This document shows, in pieces, positions 1 to 5,993 of a stretch of DNA of 6,291 nt (position 1 is the first letter of the stretch; every line of letters begins with the position of its first letter). A model generated the notes under the pieces. That model saw only the letters and a list, made by a program, of their open reading frames with translations, did not search any database and was not told where the DNA came from. The DNA comes from Spirochaetia bacterium UBA5550. GTDB taxonomy: Bacteria > Spirochaetota > UBA4802 > UBA5550. Position numbers and translations under genes: made by a program. The stretch is taken from assembly GCA_002425885.1 (NCBI GenBank), contig DINC01000072.1, positions 1 through 6,291 of the forward strand, written 5' to 3'.

Positions 1-578
1 CCCGGCTCTCCATATCCATATTCTACACCGATAGAAGATACACTGTTAGCTTTTGCCCCTTCGATGTCATACTTTCTGTCTCCGATCATAATAGCCGAAA
101 CAGGTTCACTTATTCTATAATTCCTGATTATTCCGGATATGAGCTGACTTTTGGCTCCATTTGTTCCGTCAAGATTACTCCCCGATACTGCAGTAAAAAA
201 ATCATAAAGGTTAAAATGACGGAGTATCTTCTCCGCATAAACAACAGGTTTTGTAGTGGCAAGGTATATTTTCCTGTTATCATTTTTCAGATCAGCAAGC
301 AGTTCAGGAATACCGGAATAAACTTCATTCTCAAATATACCATGTTCTGAAAAATATTCTCTGTAAAACGAAACTGCCTCTTCCGCTTTTTCTTTTGTAA
401 ATCCGAAATAATTACAGAACGAATCACGCAAAGGGGGGCCTATGCATTTATAAAGCGCCGCAGTCTTTTCAGTTTTTCCGTATTTTGCAAGAGCATACTG
501 AATTGATCTGGTTATTCCAACTGCGGGATCTGTAAGAGTCCCGTCCAGATCGAATATAATATGCTTAAAATGTTTCAT
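1..578 (-). CDS. HAD-superfamily hydrolase, phosphoglycolate phosphatase-like (C-terminus cut off by window edge)
   Basis: This is a soluble cytoplasmic HAD hydrolase, subfamily IA, probably a phosphatase acting on a small phosphorylated metabolite. The frame reads from ATG at 578 to the window edge, giving 192 codons and no stop. The family is usually about 210-220 aa, so roughly the last 20-30 residues are missing. All four HAD motifs are visible: motif I FDLDGT with nucleophile D10 and acid/base D12; motif II T108 in LATTKP; motif III K143 in GAKSQ; motif IV IGDRKYD with D167 and D171. A C1-type helical cap should fill residues 15-85. The ATG at 578 overlaps the TGA of the upstream regulator gene as ATGA, which suggests translational coupling. 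A GCAGG element 9 nt upstream supports this start over the ATG at 584. The GDRKYDI signature resembles proteins annotated as phosphoglycolate phosphatase or 5'-nucleotidase. The substrate cannot be read from sequence, so no symbol is given. Confidence 0.9.
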   Translation of the reverse strand, partial: MKHFKHIIFDLDGTLTDPAVGITRSIQYALAKYGKTEKTAALYKCIGPPLRDSFCNYFGFTKEKAEEAVSFYREYFSEHGIFENEVYSGIPELLADLKNDNRKIYLATTKPVVYAEKILRHFNLYDFFTAVSGSNLDGTNGAKSQLISGIIRNYRISEPVSAIMIGDRKYDIEGAKANSVSSIGVEYGYGEP

Positions 579-1261
579 CGCCATGTACCTGCTTTATCCT
601 GCCAGAGTGCGGCTTTCTGTGATAGTTCTATATGATTTTTCAGAGAGAGTTTCTCCCTGATGGAAGTCTTGTGGTTATCCACTGTTTTTATGCTTATATT
701 CAGTACACGGGAGATTTCACGGGAGTTCATCCCTCCCCCGACAAGTGCGAATACTTCAAGCTCTCTGTCCGTGAGCACTGAAGTGGGTTCAAGATTAATT
801 TTCTCAGCACCGCCGACATATTTAACAAGTATCTGAGACGAGATACTGCTGCTTACATAAAGTTCATTTTTTGCAACTGATTTAAGCGCTGCAAGAACAC
901 TGCCGCTGTCAGCGTTTTTCATTATATAGCCTGTTGCCCCGGATTTCAAAGCTCTTTCTGCATAGATTTTTTCATCTGACATCGACAAAACCAGTATTGG
1001 TATTGAGGGGTAATTATCATGTACCCAATTAATGAAATCAAAGGGACTTCTGCCGTCATAAATCAGATCCATAACAATAATATCGGGATCAATCCAGGCG
1101 AGCTCCTCTTTATCAAAAACATAACTGTCAGCCTCAAGGCAGACTTCAAAAAAACCGCTTTTTGACAAAATCTGAACAAACCCGAGCCTGTAGAGAGGCT
1201 GATTATCAACAACATAGACTCTCTGAATCCTCCTGGGGCTTAACACCTTATTTTTATTCAT
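575..1261 (-). CDS. NarL/FixJ-family two-component response regulator (REC + LuxR-type HTH)
   Basis: This is a 228-aa cytoplasmic DNA-binding transcription regulator of normal family length. The receiver domain covers about residues 12-127. It has phosphoacceptor D65 in IVMDLIYDG, switch S93 in LVLSMSDE and conserved K115 in GYIMKNA. The acidic pocket reads VVDNQP (D19, N20), where most relatives have DD or DE. A linker leads to a LuxR-type helix-turn-helix at about 163-220, beginning LTDRELEVFALV and containing NSREISRVLNISIKTVDNHK. ATG at 1261 is preferred because AGGG lies 4 nt upstream. The GTG at 1264 is only 1 nt from that AGGG, too close to be used. The stop overlaps the HAD hydrolase start, so the two genes are probably co-transcribed. 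No sensor kinase is in the window, so the partner, signal and targets are unknown. It is transcribed divergently from the methyltransferase gene and may regulate the shared intergenic region; that is inference. Confidence 0.93.
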   Translation of the reverse strand: MNKNKVLSPRRIQRVYVVDNQPLYRLGFVQILSKSGFFEVCLEADSYVFDKEELAWIDPDIIVMDLIYDGRSPFDFINWVHDNYPSIPILVLSMSDEKIYAERALKSGATGYIMKNADSGSVLAALKSVAKNELYVSSSISSQILVKYVGGAEKINLEPTSVLTDRELEVFALVGGGMNSREISRVLNISIKTVDNHKTSIREKLSLKNHIELSQKAALWQDKAGTWR

Positions 1262-1320
1262 CACACCCTGTTAAAACTGTTTTTTACCGGCTGAAGATCT
1301 GATTTATATCCGCACACCAT

Positions 1321-1375
1321 TCAATTAGACACACCAGCATCTTTATGTAAATAAAAAAAAGTCTATTTTAATTGA
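1321..1375. repeat. Inverted repeat TCAATTA / TAATTGA in the divergent promoter region
   Basis: The left arm TCAATTA (1321-1327) and right arm TAATTGA (1369-1375) are perfect reverse complements. GAC (1328-1330) and GTC (1361-1363) extend the pairing inside a 5-nt interruption. The left arm overlaps the -10 of the leftward promoter and the right arm overlaps the -35 of the rightward promoter. This is where a shared operator would sit. The arms are A/T-rich and far apart, so chance is possible. Confidence 0.3.
1324..1351 (-). promoter_or_regulatory. Putative sigma-70 promoter for the response regulator gene
   Basis: On the minus strand, -35 TTTACA (1351-1346) matches TTGACA at 5 of 6 bases. 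After a 16-bp spacer, -10 TCTAAT (1329-1324) matches TATAAT at 5 of 6. Transcription would start near 1317, leaving a leader of about 55 nt before ATG 1261. The A/T-rich block just upstream (1352-1371) could act as an UP element. The match is by eye only. Confidence 0.5.
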
Positions 1376-1400
1376 CTTAAAGTATATCAGCATTTTGAAT
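1372..1400 (+). promoter_or_regulatory. Putative sigma-70 promoter for the methyltransferase gene
   Basis: The -35 TTGACT (1372-1377) matches the consensus at 5 of 6 bases. A 17-bp spacer leads to -10 TTGAAT (1395-1400), which matches at 4 of 6. An A/T tract lies immediately upstream. Transcription would begin near 1407. A TTG start codon at 1395 would then lie outside the message, which supports the ATG at 1422. Its -35 lies 20 bp from the -35 of the opposing promoter. Confidence 0.4.
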
Positions 1401-1421
1401 AATTATGCGAGGTTCTTCCGG

Positions 1422-2303
1422 ATGTACAGAGAAAAAAGAGAGCGCTGTCCTTTGTGCGGATGCGCTGAGATTAAAGAGAAATACAGGATTGAGCGATACT
1501 CTCTCCATTTCAACACTGACGTCTGCATGTCATGCGGTTTTATTTTCATGAATCCGCTCTTTTATGACAGCACAATTAAAAGCCTCTATTCACAGGAATA
1601 CTATAGCGGTAAAGCCGATTATTCATATATAGACGAGAGAAGCATTAAAAAATACTCAGCCTATGTCTGGGACAGCAGAGTTAAGGTAATTCATAAATAT
1701 ATAAAATCAGGTAATTTTCTCGATGTAGGATGTTCCTTCGGGGGGTTCCTCGAATCAGCTTCAATATATTACACACCTTATGGGATAGAGATGTCTGAGT
1801 ATTCGTGCGCTCATGCTAAACAACTTTTTGGTGAGAGGATTCACTGCGGAACTCTAAAAGACAATCCCTTCGAGGATAATAGTTTTTCTGTTATTACCAT
1901 GATTGAACTCATTGAACACCTTGATGATCCGGCCTCTGCGGTCAGAGAGTGCTACAGACTGATGGAAGATGGAGGGCTGCTGCTGATACAGACAGCTAAC
2001 ATGGATGGAAAACAGGCAAAAGATCTTGGCCGGGATTACGAATACTACATGCCGGGGCATCTTTCATATTTCAGCAGAAGCAATCTTATAATGCTGCTTA
2101 AAAACAGCGGATTCAGGAAAGTGATAGTATTCCAGCCGGTTGAATTCGGGCTGTTTCCGAAACTGCTTAAATCAAGGGGGAGCTTCAGAAATCTCTCAGA
2201 CTATAAAGCATGGCTGAGGATTGCTTCATATCACCTGAAGAGCAAAATACACTTCGGTGATTTTGCCCTCACAAGTTCTATGGTGGTTTACGCCTTTAAG
2301 TGA
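1422..2303 (+). CDS. Class I SAM-dependent methyltransferase with N-terminal CxxC/CxxC zinc-ribbon-like segment
   Basis: This is a 293-aa cytoplasmic protein from ATG 1422, with GAGG 9 nt upstream. The same frame stays open back to a TTG at 1395 (302 aa), which has no ribosome site and overlaps a likely -10. Residues 9-40 carry two Cys pairs, CPLCG (C9, C12) and CMSCG (C35, C38), then FIFMNP and LYSQEYYSG, a common zinc-binding head of this group. The Rossmann methyltransferase domain follows. SAM-binding motif I is LDVGCSFGG (100-108). An acidic residue, E123 in GIEMSE, would bind the ribose. The post-I motif is ELIEHLDDP (162-170), and the core strand is GGLLLIQT (184-191). A late GHLSYFSRSNL (212-222) is typical of Methyltransf_23 proteins. 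Relatives often modify sugars or lipids in surface-glycan or natural-product pathways, but no such genes are nearby, so the substrate is unknown. Its 3' end overlaps the convergent permease gene by 16 bp. Confidence 0.87.
   Translation: MYREKRERCPLCGCAEIKEKYRIERYSLHFNTDVCMSCGFIFMNPLFYDSTIKSLYSQEYYSGKADYSYIDERSIKKYSAYVWDSRVKVIHKYIKSGNFLDVGCSFGGFLESASIYYTPYGIEMSEYSCAHAKQLFGERIHCGTLKDNPFEDNSFSVITMIELIEHLDDPASAVRECYRLMEDGGLLLIQTANMDGKQAKDLGRDYEYYMPGHLSYFSRSNLIMLLKNSGFRKVIVFQPVEFGLFPKLLKSRGSFRNLSDYKAWLRIASYHLKSKIHFGDFALTSSMVVYAFK
2242..2266. terminator. Hairpin with cUUCGg tetraloop at the convergent gene junction
   Basis: The arms GCAAAAT-(bulged A)-CAC and GTG-ATTTTGC close a TTCG loop, giving ten pairs with one bulge and the very stable C(UUCG)G cap in the plus-strand RNA. 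It lies inside the last codons of the methyltransferase gene and 22 nt beyond the permease stop codon. It is placed to end or stabilise the leftward TRAP transcript. No U-tract follows on either strand, so a classic intrinsic terminator is not shown. The element may instead be a 3'-end stabiliser or chance coding structure. Confidence 0.35.
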
Positions 2304-4255
2304 TTTGTTTCATTTCTCTTTTTAATTACCTGATACGCAGTAACAGAAGCAAAAAGGCCAATCCCCGTGATATCAGTATACAATCCCGGATCAATAAGCA
2401 TAATCCCCCCAATTAAAATAATGATACGCTCAATAGGATTCATAACGAGAAAATAAAATCCCTCAAGAGCAGCCCCCACGCCGACCATACCGATGAGTGA
2501 TGTAATTGTAATTGCAACAATCTGAACAATGCTCGCATCAATAAGGAGTAGAACCGGGCTGTTAACGAATATATAGGGAATTATGAAAGCTGCAATTGCA
2601 AGTTTAACCGCAGTTATTCCTGTTCTTAATGGATTCCCCCCGGCAATAGCTGAACCGGCATAAGCTGCCAGGGCAACCGGCGGGGTAATATCAGCAACTA
2701 TACCGAAATAAAAAACAAACATATGCGCCGCAAGAGCAGGAATACCAAGCTGTATTACAGCCGGTGCCATAATCGTTGATGTTATTAAATAATTCGCAGT
2801 TGTAGGAACCCCCATGCCGAGAATAAGTGATGCAAGCATTGCAAAAAAAAGTGTAAGGTACTTTACTCCCCCTGAAAAAAGGAGAAGGCCCGATGCCATC
2901 TTTAGCCCTAAACCGGTAAGAGTCACGACTCCCACAATAATACCCGCAATACCGCAAGCAACTGCAACTCCCAGAACACTTTTCGCACCGGACTGAAGAG
3001 CTTCAATAAATTTCGGGAATGTTAACCTTGTATTTTTACGTATAAACGAAGCCACAATGGAAAAAATGATTCCGTAAAAAGCTGCTTTTACAGGAGTTGC
3101 TCCTTCAACTAGGAAATAAATAATTGCAACAAGCGGGACAAAGAGATGTCCCCTCTCAGCCATTACATCCCTGAATTTAGGGAGTTCCTCCCTGCTCATC
3201 CCGCGGAGTCCGGTTTTTTTTGCTTCAAGGTGAACCATTATCCATATACCTGCAAAATAGAGAGCTGCGGGGATTATCGCAGCAACAGCTACATCCAGGT
3301 ACGGCATTCCGAGAGCTTCCGCCATCAGAAAAGCCGCAGCTCCCATGATGGGCGGCATAAGCTGTCCCCCGGTTGATGCAGCTGCCTCAACTGCTGCGGC
3401 GAATTCCCTGCTGTATCCGAGTTTTTTCATCATTGGGATGGTGAAGCTCCCTGAACCCACAGTATTGGAAACTGAACTTCCTGAAACTGTTCCCTCAAGT
3501 GCGCTTGTTAGTACTGCAACTTTTGCAGGGCCGCCGGCAGCAAAACCTGCAACAGCATTTGCAAGATCAATGAACAGCGTTGCAATACCGGTCTGCTCCA
3601 TGAACGCCCCGAAAAGAATAAAAAGAAAAATAAAGGTTGAACAGACACCAAGCGGAACGCCGAGAATACCCTCTGTTGTAAACCAGAGATGAGTAATTAT
3701 CCTTTCAGCTGAATAGCCCCTGTGGTTTAAAAACCCCGGCATGTAAGCACCGAAATATGCATAAACGATAAAAACTGTAGCAATAATAAGCATCGGTATA
3801 CCCACAACACGCCGGCAGGCTTCCATGACAACAAGAATACCTATTGCACCTACAATAACATCAACTGTGGTAAAAGCTCCGGCTCTGGAAATAAGCTCCC
3901 GATAATTCCATACTATATATCCTGTTGATGATACACCGGCAGCGGCAATCATTAAATCAGAAATTGTAATCTTATGAATTTTACCCTTATGAGCCGGGTA
4001 AAGAAGAAAAACAAGGAGTATAACAAAACTCAGGTGTACAGATCTCTGAAGCTGGGCAGGAAGCATACCGAAGGCAGCTGTGTACAACTGGAACAGAGAA
4101 AAAATAACAGCAACTGATGCGATTAAAAATCCCCATTTGCCTCCAAGCTTTCTGTAAAATGATTCTTTATCATATTTACCCATAACCTCCTGGATCTTTT
4201 CCATACTTACCGGTTCATGGGCTGAATCATGCGTTGCAGAATGATGTCTGGACAT
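2288..4255 (-). CDS. TRAP transporter permease, fused 4TM/12TM (DctQM-type) subunit of a TAXI system
   Basis: This is a 655-aa inner-membrane permease that should import a solute delivered by the TAXI receptor, driven by an ion gradient (Na+ is typical of the family). After a His-containing hydrophilic N-terminus (1-40), a small-subunit-like set of membrane helices spans about 41-125. The large DctM-like domain spans about 130-580 and extra C-terminal helices about 575-645. Conserved M-domain stretches are SALEGTVSGSSVSNTVGSGS (251-270), ASTGGQLMPPIMGAAAF (293-309), LGMGVPTTANYL (479-490) and ADITPPVALAAYAGSAIAGG (521-540). Length and architecture match the fused family, so no separate small permease gene is expected. 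The ATG at 4255 has GAAGG 6 nt upstream. It lies 74 nt after the DUF1850 gene and is the last gene of the operon. Its stop lies inside the convergent methyltransferase gene. The transported compound cannot be read from the permease. Confidence 0.96.
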   Translation of the reverse strand: MSRHHSATHDSAHEPVSMEKIQEVMGKYDKESFYRKLGGKWGFLIASVAVIFSLFQLYTAAFGMLPAQLQRSVHLSFVILLVFLLYPAHKGKIHKITISDLMIAAAGVSSTGYIVWNYRELISRAGAFTTVDVIVGAIGILVVMEACRRVVGIPMLIIATVFIVYAYFGAYMPGFLNHRGYSAERIITHLWFTTEGILGVPLGVCSTFIFLFILFGAFMEQTGIATLFIDLANAVAGFAAGGPAKVAVLTSALEGTVSGSSVSNTVGSGSFTIPMMKKLGYSREFAAAVEAAASTGGQLMPPIMGAAAFLMAEALGMPYLDVAVAAIIPAALYFAGIWIMVHLEAKKTGLRGMSREELPKFRDVMAERGHLFVPLVAIIYFLVEGATPVKAAFYGIIFSIVASFIRKNTRLTFPKFIEALQSGAKSVLGVAVACGIAGIIVGVVTLTGLGLKMASGLLLFSGGVKYLTLFFAMLASLILGMGVPTTANYLITSTIMAPAVIQLGIPALAAHMFVFYFGIVADITPPVALAAYAGSAIAGGNPLRTGITAVKLAIAAFIIPYIFVNSPVLLLIDASIVQIVAITITSLIGMVGVGAALEGFYFLVMNPIERIIILIGGIMLIDPGLYTDITGIGLFASVTAYQVIKKRNETNHLKA

Positions 4256-4329
4256 ATATGACCTTCTCTGAATAAATGAATAATGAGTCTGCCCTGTTAT
4301 TATTATAACCTGGCGAGGTAATGCTGTAT

Positions 4330-4857
4330 TTAGTTAAATTGCCGGAGTTTAATAAAACTGACTAAAGAGATTTTATCCATCCTGATTACAAGATTTCTCT
4401 GCGGCCGGCTTATACTGCGGAGAGGGAACTCATCCTCCGCAATCTTAAACCTGTGTTCAGCAGTTACACCGACAAAAAGAAGAAAATTGTCAATTCTTCT
4501 GTTTATCCCTGTAACTTCTAATCTGTCGTTATAAACTTTTAATTTGCCGCCATCTTCGGATGAAGCAGGAACACCGGCGCCGAATGATTTAAAAACAGTT
4601 TTTTCCAGAATTAACTCATTGTTATTACCGATTACAAAAAAATCCTCCACCGGGCTTTTGTTCACGGAATGCATATAATGCACACTAAAAATATCCCCGG
4701 CAGCCGCAGCATGAAAGAACAGAATCCGGCCTGCCTTATAATCCGTTATTGTTACCCCTTTAAACAGGGGAAGAAAAAGCACAACGGCAAGAAGAACAAC
4801 AGCAGTTAACGAAGTGAATAATCTTATATGCCGGGTAAAAAATGAAACACCCGGCAT
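4330..4857 (-). CDS. DUF1850 domain-containing protein, TRAP-TAXI operon partner
   Basis: This is a 175-aa protein from ATG 4857; an in-frame GTG at 4869 would give 179 aa. Neither start has a strong Shine-Dalgarno site, only a weak GTGA 8 nt before the ATG. One hydrophobic segment at about 13-32 (after FFTRHIR) should anchor it in the inner membrane, with the remaining domain probably outside. DUF1850 hallmarks are YMHSVNKSPVEDFFVI (61-76) and the FKSFGAGVPAS region (89-99), followed by a beta-rich C-terminal part. The family has no assigned function known to me, but it is repeatedly found beside TAXI receptors and fused TRAP permeases, as here. It lies between those two genes, 41 nt after the receptor stop. 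A perfect 12-bp hairpin covers its first codons, including the ATG, so its translation may be controlled separately. A role in transporter assembly or function is inference from context. Confidence 0.85.
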   Translation of the reverse strand: MPGVSFFTRHIRLFTSLTAVVLLAVVLFLPLFKGVTITDYKAGRILFFHAAAAGDIFSVHYMHSVNKSPVEDFFVIGNNNELILEKTVFKSFGAGVPASSEDGGKLKVYNDRLEVTGINRRIDNFLLFVGVTAEHRFKIAEDEFPLRSISRPQRNLVIRMDKISLVSFIKLRQFN

Positions 4858-4860
4858 ATA
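4825..4860. repeat. Perfect 12-bp inverted repeat (hairpin) over the DUF1850 start codon
   Basis: TATATGCCGGGT (4825-4836) and ACCCGGCATATA (4849-4860) are exact reverse complements around a 12-nt A-rich loop (T-rich in the minus-strand RNA). In the TRAP operon message the 5' arm contains the ATG at 4857-4855, and the stem covers codons 1-11. It lies in the receptor-to-DUF1850 junction. It could hide the start codon, stabilise the 3' end of the receptor message, or both. No U-tract follows it, so simple termination is less likely. Confidence 0.75.
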
Positions 4861-4898
4861 TTTATTCACTGAAAAATTATGGAATAAAAGTGAAAGGT

Positions 4899-5858
4899 TT
4901 ATTTTATGATCCCTTTTTCAACATAGTACTTTTTTGCACCGGGATGAAGCGGAACAGAAACACCTTTTACAGCTTCATTTATATCAAGCTCAGCACCTTT
5001 TGCATGTGCTTTCGCAAGGGCATCTTTGTTTTCGAAAAGAGCTTTAGTAAGACTGTAAACAACTGCTTCATCAAGATCATCGCGAACAATGAGAGTTGCT
5101 TTAACAGCTACTGTCTGTGCGTCTGCTGTCATACCTTTGTAGATCTCTTTTTTAATAACATACGGTGTATAGAAAGGATATTCTTTTACAAGTTTATCAA
5201 CTGCTGCTGCGTCAAGTGAAAGCATTTTAATTTTCTGCAGAGCAGTGATCTCCTGAATCGCAGCATTGGGTATACCTGCTGTTACAAAAAAACCGTCGAG
5301 CTGCTTATCCTGGTAAGCATTTCCGGATTCTTTAAAGGAGAGATGGCTTGTTTTAAGATCATCAAATGTGAGGCCCGCAGCAGCAAGTATCTGCATAGCG
5401 TTAGCTTCAACTCCGCTCCCCGCGTCTCCTACTGAAATCTTTTTCCCTTTCATCTCGGCAATTGTATTGATTTTCGCGTCAGGATTTACTGCTATCTGCA
5501 CTACTTCACGATAAAGTGTAGCAATTGTACTTATACCTTTAATCTGCTGGCCCTGAAAAAGTTTTGTGCCATTAAAAGCATAATCCATTACATCATTCTG
5601 CACAATCGCAAGATCAGCTTCATCTTTGCCGACCAGTCTGAGGTTTTCACTTGAAGCTCCTGTTGACTGGGCTGTAACATTCATATCCTGAACTTTTGTG
5701 TTGAATATCTGAGCCATTGCCCCGCCATAAGGATAGTAAGTTCCTGAAGTACCTCCGGTTGCGAGAATAAGATTCCTGCCTGATTTTTTACCGCATCCTG
5801 ATATTACAAGAGAGACCAGGAGCAGGAAAACTGATACTACTATGAGACTCTTTTTCAT
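4899..5858 (-). CDS. TAXI-family TRAP transporter solute-binding lipoprotein
   Basis: This is a 319-aa substrate-binding receptor for the downstream fused TRAP permease. The N-terminus is a lipoprotein signal: MKKS, a hydrophobic core, then lipobox ISGC with lipidated C22. The mature protein should therefore be membrane-tethered outside the cytoplasm. TAXI hallmarks are ATGGTSGTYYPYGGAMAQI (33-51), STGASSENLRLV (65-76), DLAIVQNDV (82-90), GDAGSGVEANA (144-154), FVTAGIPNAAI (191-201) and PLHPGAKKYY (303-312). Length is normal. Start choice: AAGGAGG (5875-5869) lies 10 nt before ATG 5858, but only 1 nt before an in-frame ATG at 5867. The longer frame to 5888 also spoils the signal peptide. This is the first gene of the operon, behind a strong-looking promoter and palindrome. 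Characterised TAXI proteins bind small organic acids such as glutamate or 2-oxoglutarate. The ligand here is unknown. Confidence 0.96.
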   Translation of the reverse strand: MKKSLIVVSVFLLLVSLVISGCGKKSGRNLILATGGTSGTYYPYGGAMAQIFNTKVQDMNVTAQSTGASSENLRLVGKDEADLAIVQNDVMDYAFNGTKLFQGQQIKGISTIATLYREVVQIAVNPDAKINTIAEMKGKKISVGDAGSGVEANAMQILAAAGLTFDDLKTSHLSFKESGNAYQDKQLDGFFVTAGIPNAAIQEITALQKIKMLSLDAAAVDKLVKEYPFYTPYVIKKEIYKGMTADAQTVAVKATLIVRDDLDEAVVYSLTKALFENKDALAKAHAKGAELDINEAVKGVSVPLHPGAKKYYVEKGIIK

Positions 5859-5868
5859 ATAAATCATT

Positions 5869-5875
5869 CCTCCTT
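5869..5875 (-). promoter_or_regulatory. Strong ribosome binding site of the TAXI receptor gene
   Basis: AAGGAGG on the minus strand is a near-full anti-Shine-Dalgarno match. Its spacing selects ATG 5858 (10 nt) over ATG 5867 (1 nt). It is the strongest ribosome site in the window, consistent with the receptor being needed in excess over the permease. Confidence 0.85.
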
Positions 5876-5922
5876 GCATGAGCAGCATCTTCCCGCACTA
5901 ATAATACACTAAAATTCAGATT

Positions 5923-5931
5923 ATTATACCA
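5923..5931 (-). promoter_or_regulatory. Possible second promoter (extended -10) for the TRAP-TAXI operon
   Basis: TGGTATAAT on the minus strand is a perfect TATAAT with an extended TGn element. The -35 region is poor: the best hexamer 17 bp upstream matches 3 of 6 bases. Transcription would begin near 5916, about 58 nt before the receptor ATG. The local A/T richness raises the chance of a random match. Confidence 0.4.
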
Positions 5932-5963
5932 TAAAGCAGAGATTTTGCCGCATATTTATATAT

Positions 5964-5993
5964 ATTCTATGCAGTTTGACAATCTTATGTCAA
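5964..5993 (-). promoter_or_regulatory. Putative sigma-70 promoter of the TRAP-TAXI operon
   Basis: On the minus strand, -35 TTGACA (5993-5988) is a perfect match. An 18-bp spacer leads to -10 TAGAAT (5969-5964), which matches at 5 of 6 bases. Transcription would start near 5957, giving a leader of about 100 nt. It lies in the 172-bp gap after the HydE-like gene, where no terminator is visible, so some read-through from that gene is possible. The -35 is one arm of a palindrome, suggesting control by a repressor. Confidence 0.6.
5976..5993. promoter_or_regulatory. Candidate operator: palindrome TTGACA-N6-TGTCAA over the -35
   Basis: TTGACA (5976-5981) and TGTCAA (5988-5993) form a perfect 6-bp inverted repeat with a 6-bp spacer. 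The half-site centres are 12 bp apart, about one helical turn, as for a dimeric regulator. The palindrome covers the -35 and part of the spacer of the operon promoter. Because TTGACA is itself the consensus -35, the symmetry could be partly fortuitous. No regulator can be named. Confidence 0.45.

Noticed and set aside
1854..2060. 68-codon minus-strand frame
   Set aside because: It lies wholly inside the methyltransferase catalytic domain on the opposite strand, with no family resemblance.
2691..2996. Two short overlapping frames (2691-2957 minus, 2814-2996 plus)
   Set aside because: Both are out-of-frame shadows of the permease gene; the minus one is a +1 reading of the same helices with implausible Cys/Tyr content.
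3345..3692. 115-codon plus-strand frame
   Set aside because: It is antisense to the most conserved part of the permease gene, and its Ala/Pro-rich translation is a mirror of that gene's codon use.
4302..4307. Perfect TATAAT on the minus strand before the permease gene
   Set aside because: The hexamer 17 bp upstream (AATACA) matches the -35 consensus at only 3 of 6 bases, and the stretch is a TTATAATAATAA-type A/T run, so a separate internal promoter is not supported.
4297..4310. Small hairpin GTTAT/ATAAC between the DUF1850 and permease genes
   Set aside because: It has only five mostly A-U pairs and no U-tract; too weak to call a terminator or attenuator.
4842..5219. Cys- and Phe-rich 125-codon plus-strand frame
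   Set aside because: It lies antisense to the well-supported TAXI receptor gene, has low-complexity F/I/C composition typical of a reverse frame, and has no ribosome site or recognisable domain.
5899..5926. Inverted repeat TAATAAT/ATTATTA in the receptor leader region
   Set aside because: All seven pairs are A-T in an A/T-rich promoter area, so it is likely chance.
5950..5972. GCATA...TATGC near-palindrome over the -10 of the TRAP operon promoter
   Set aside because: Only the 5-bp ends are symmetric; the interior TATATA stretch does not pair in register.
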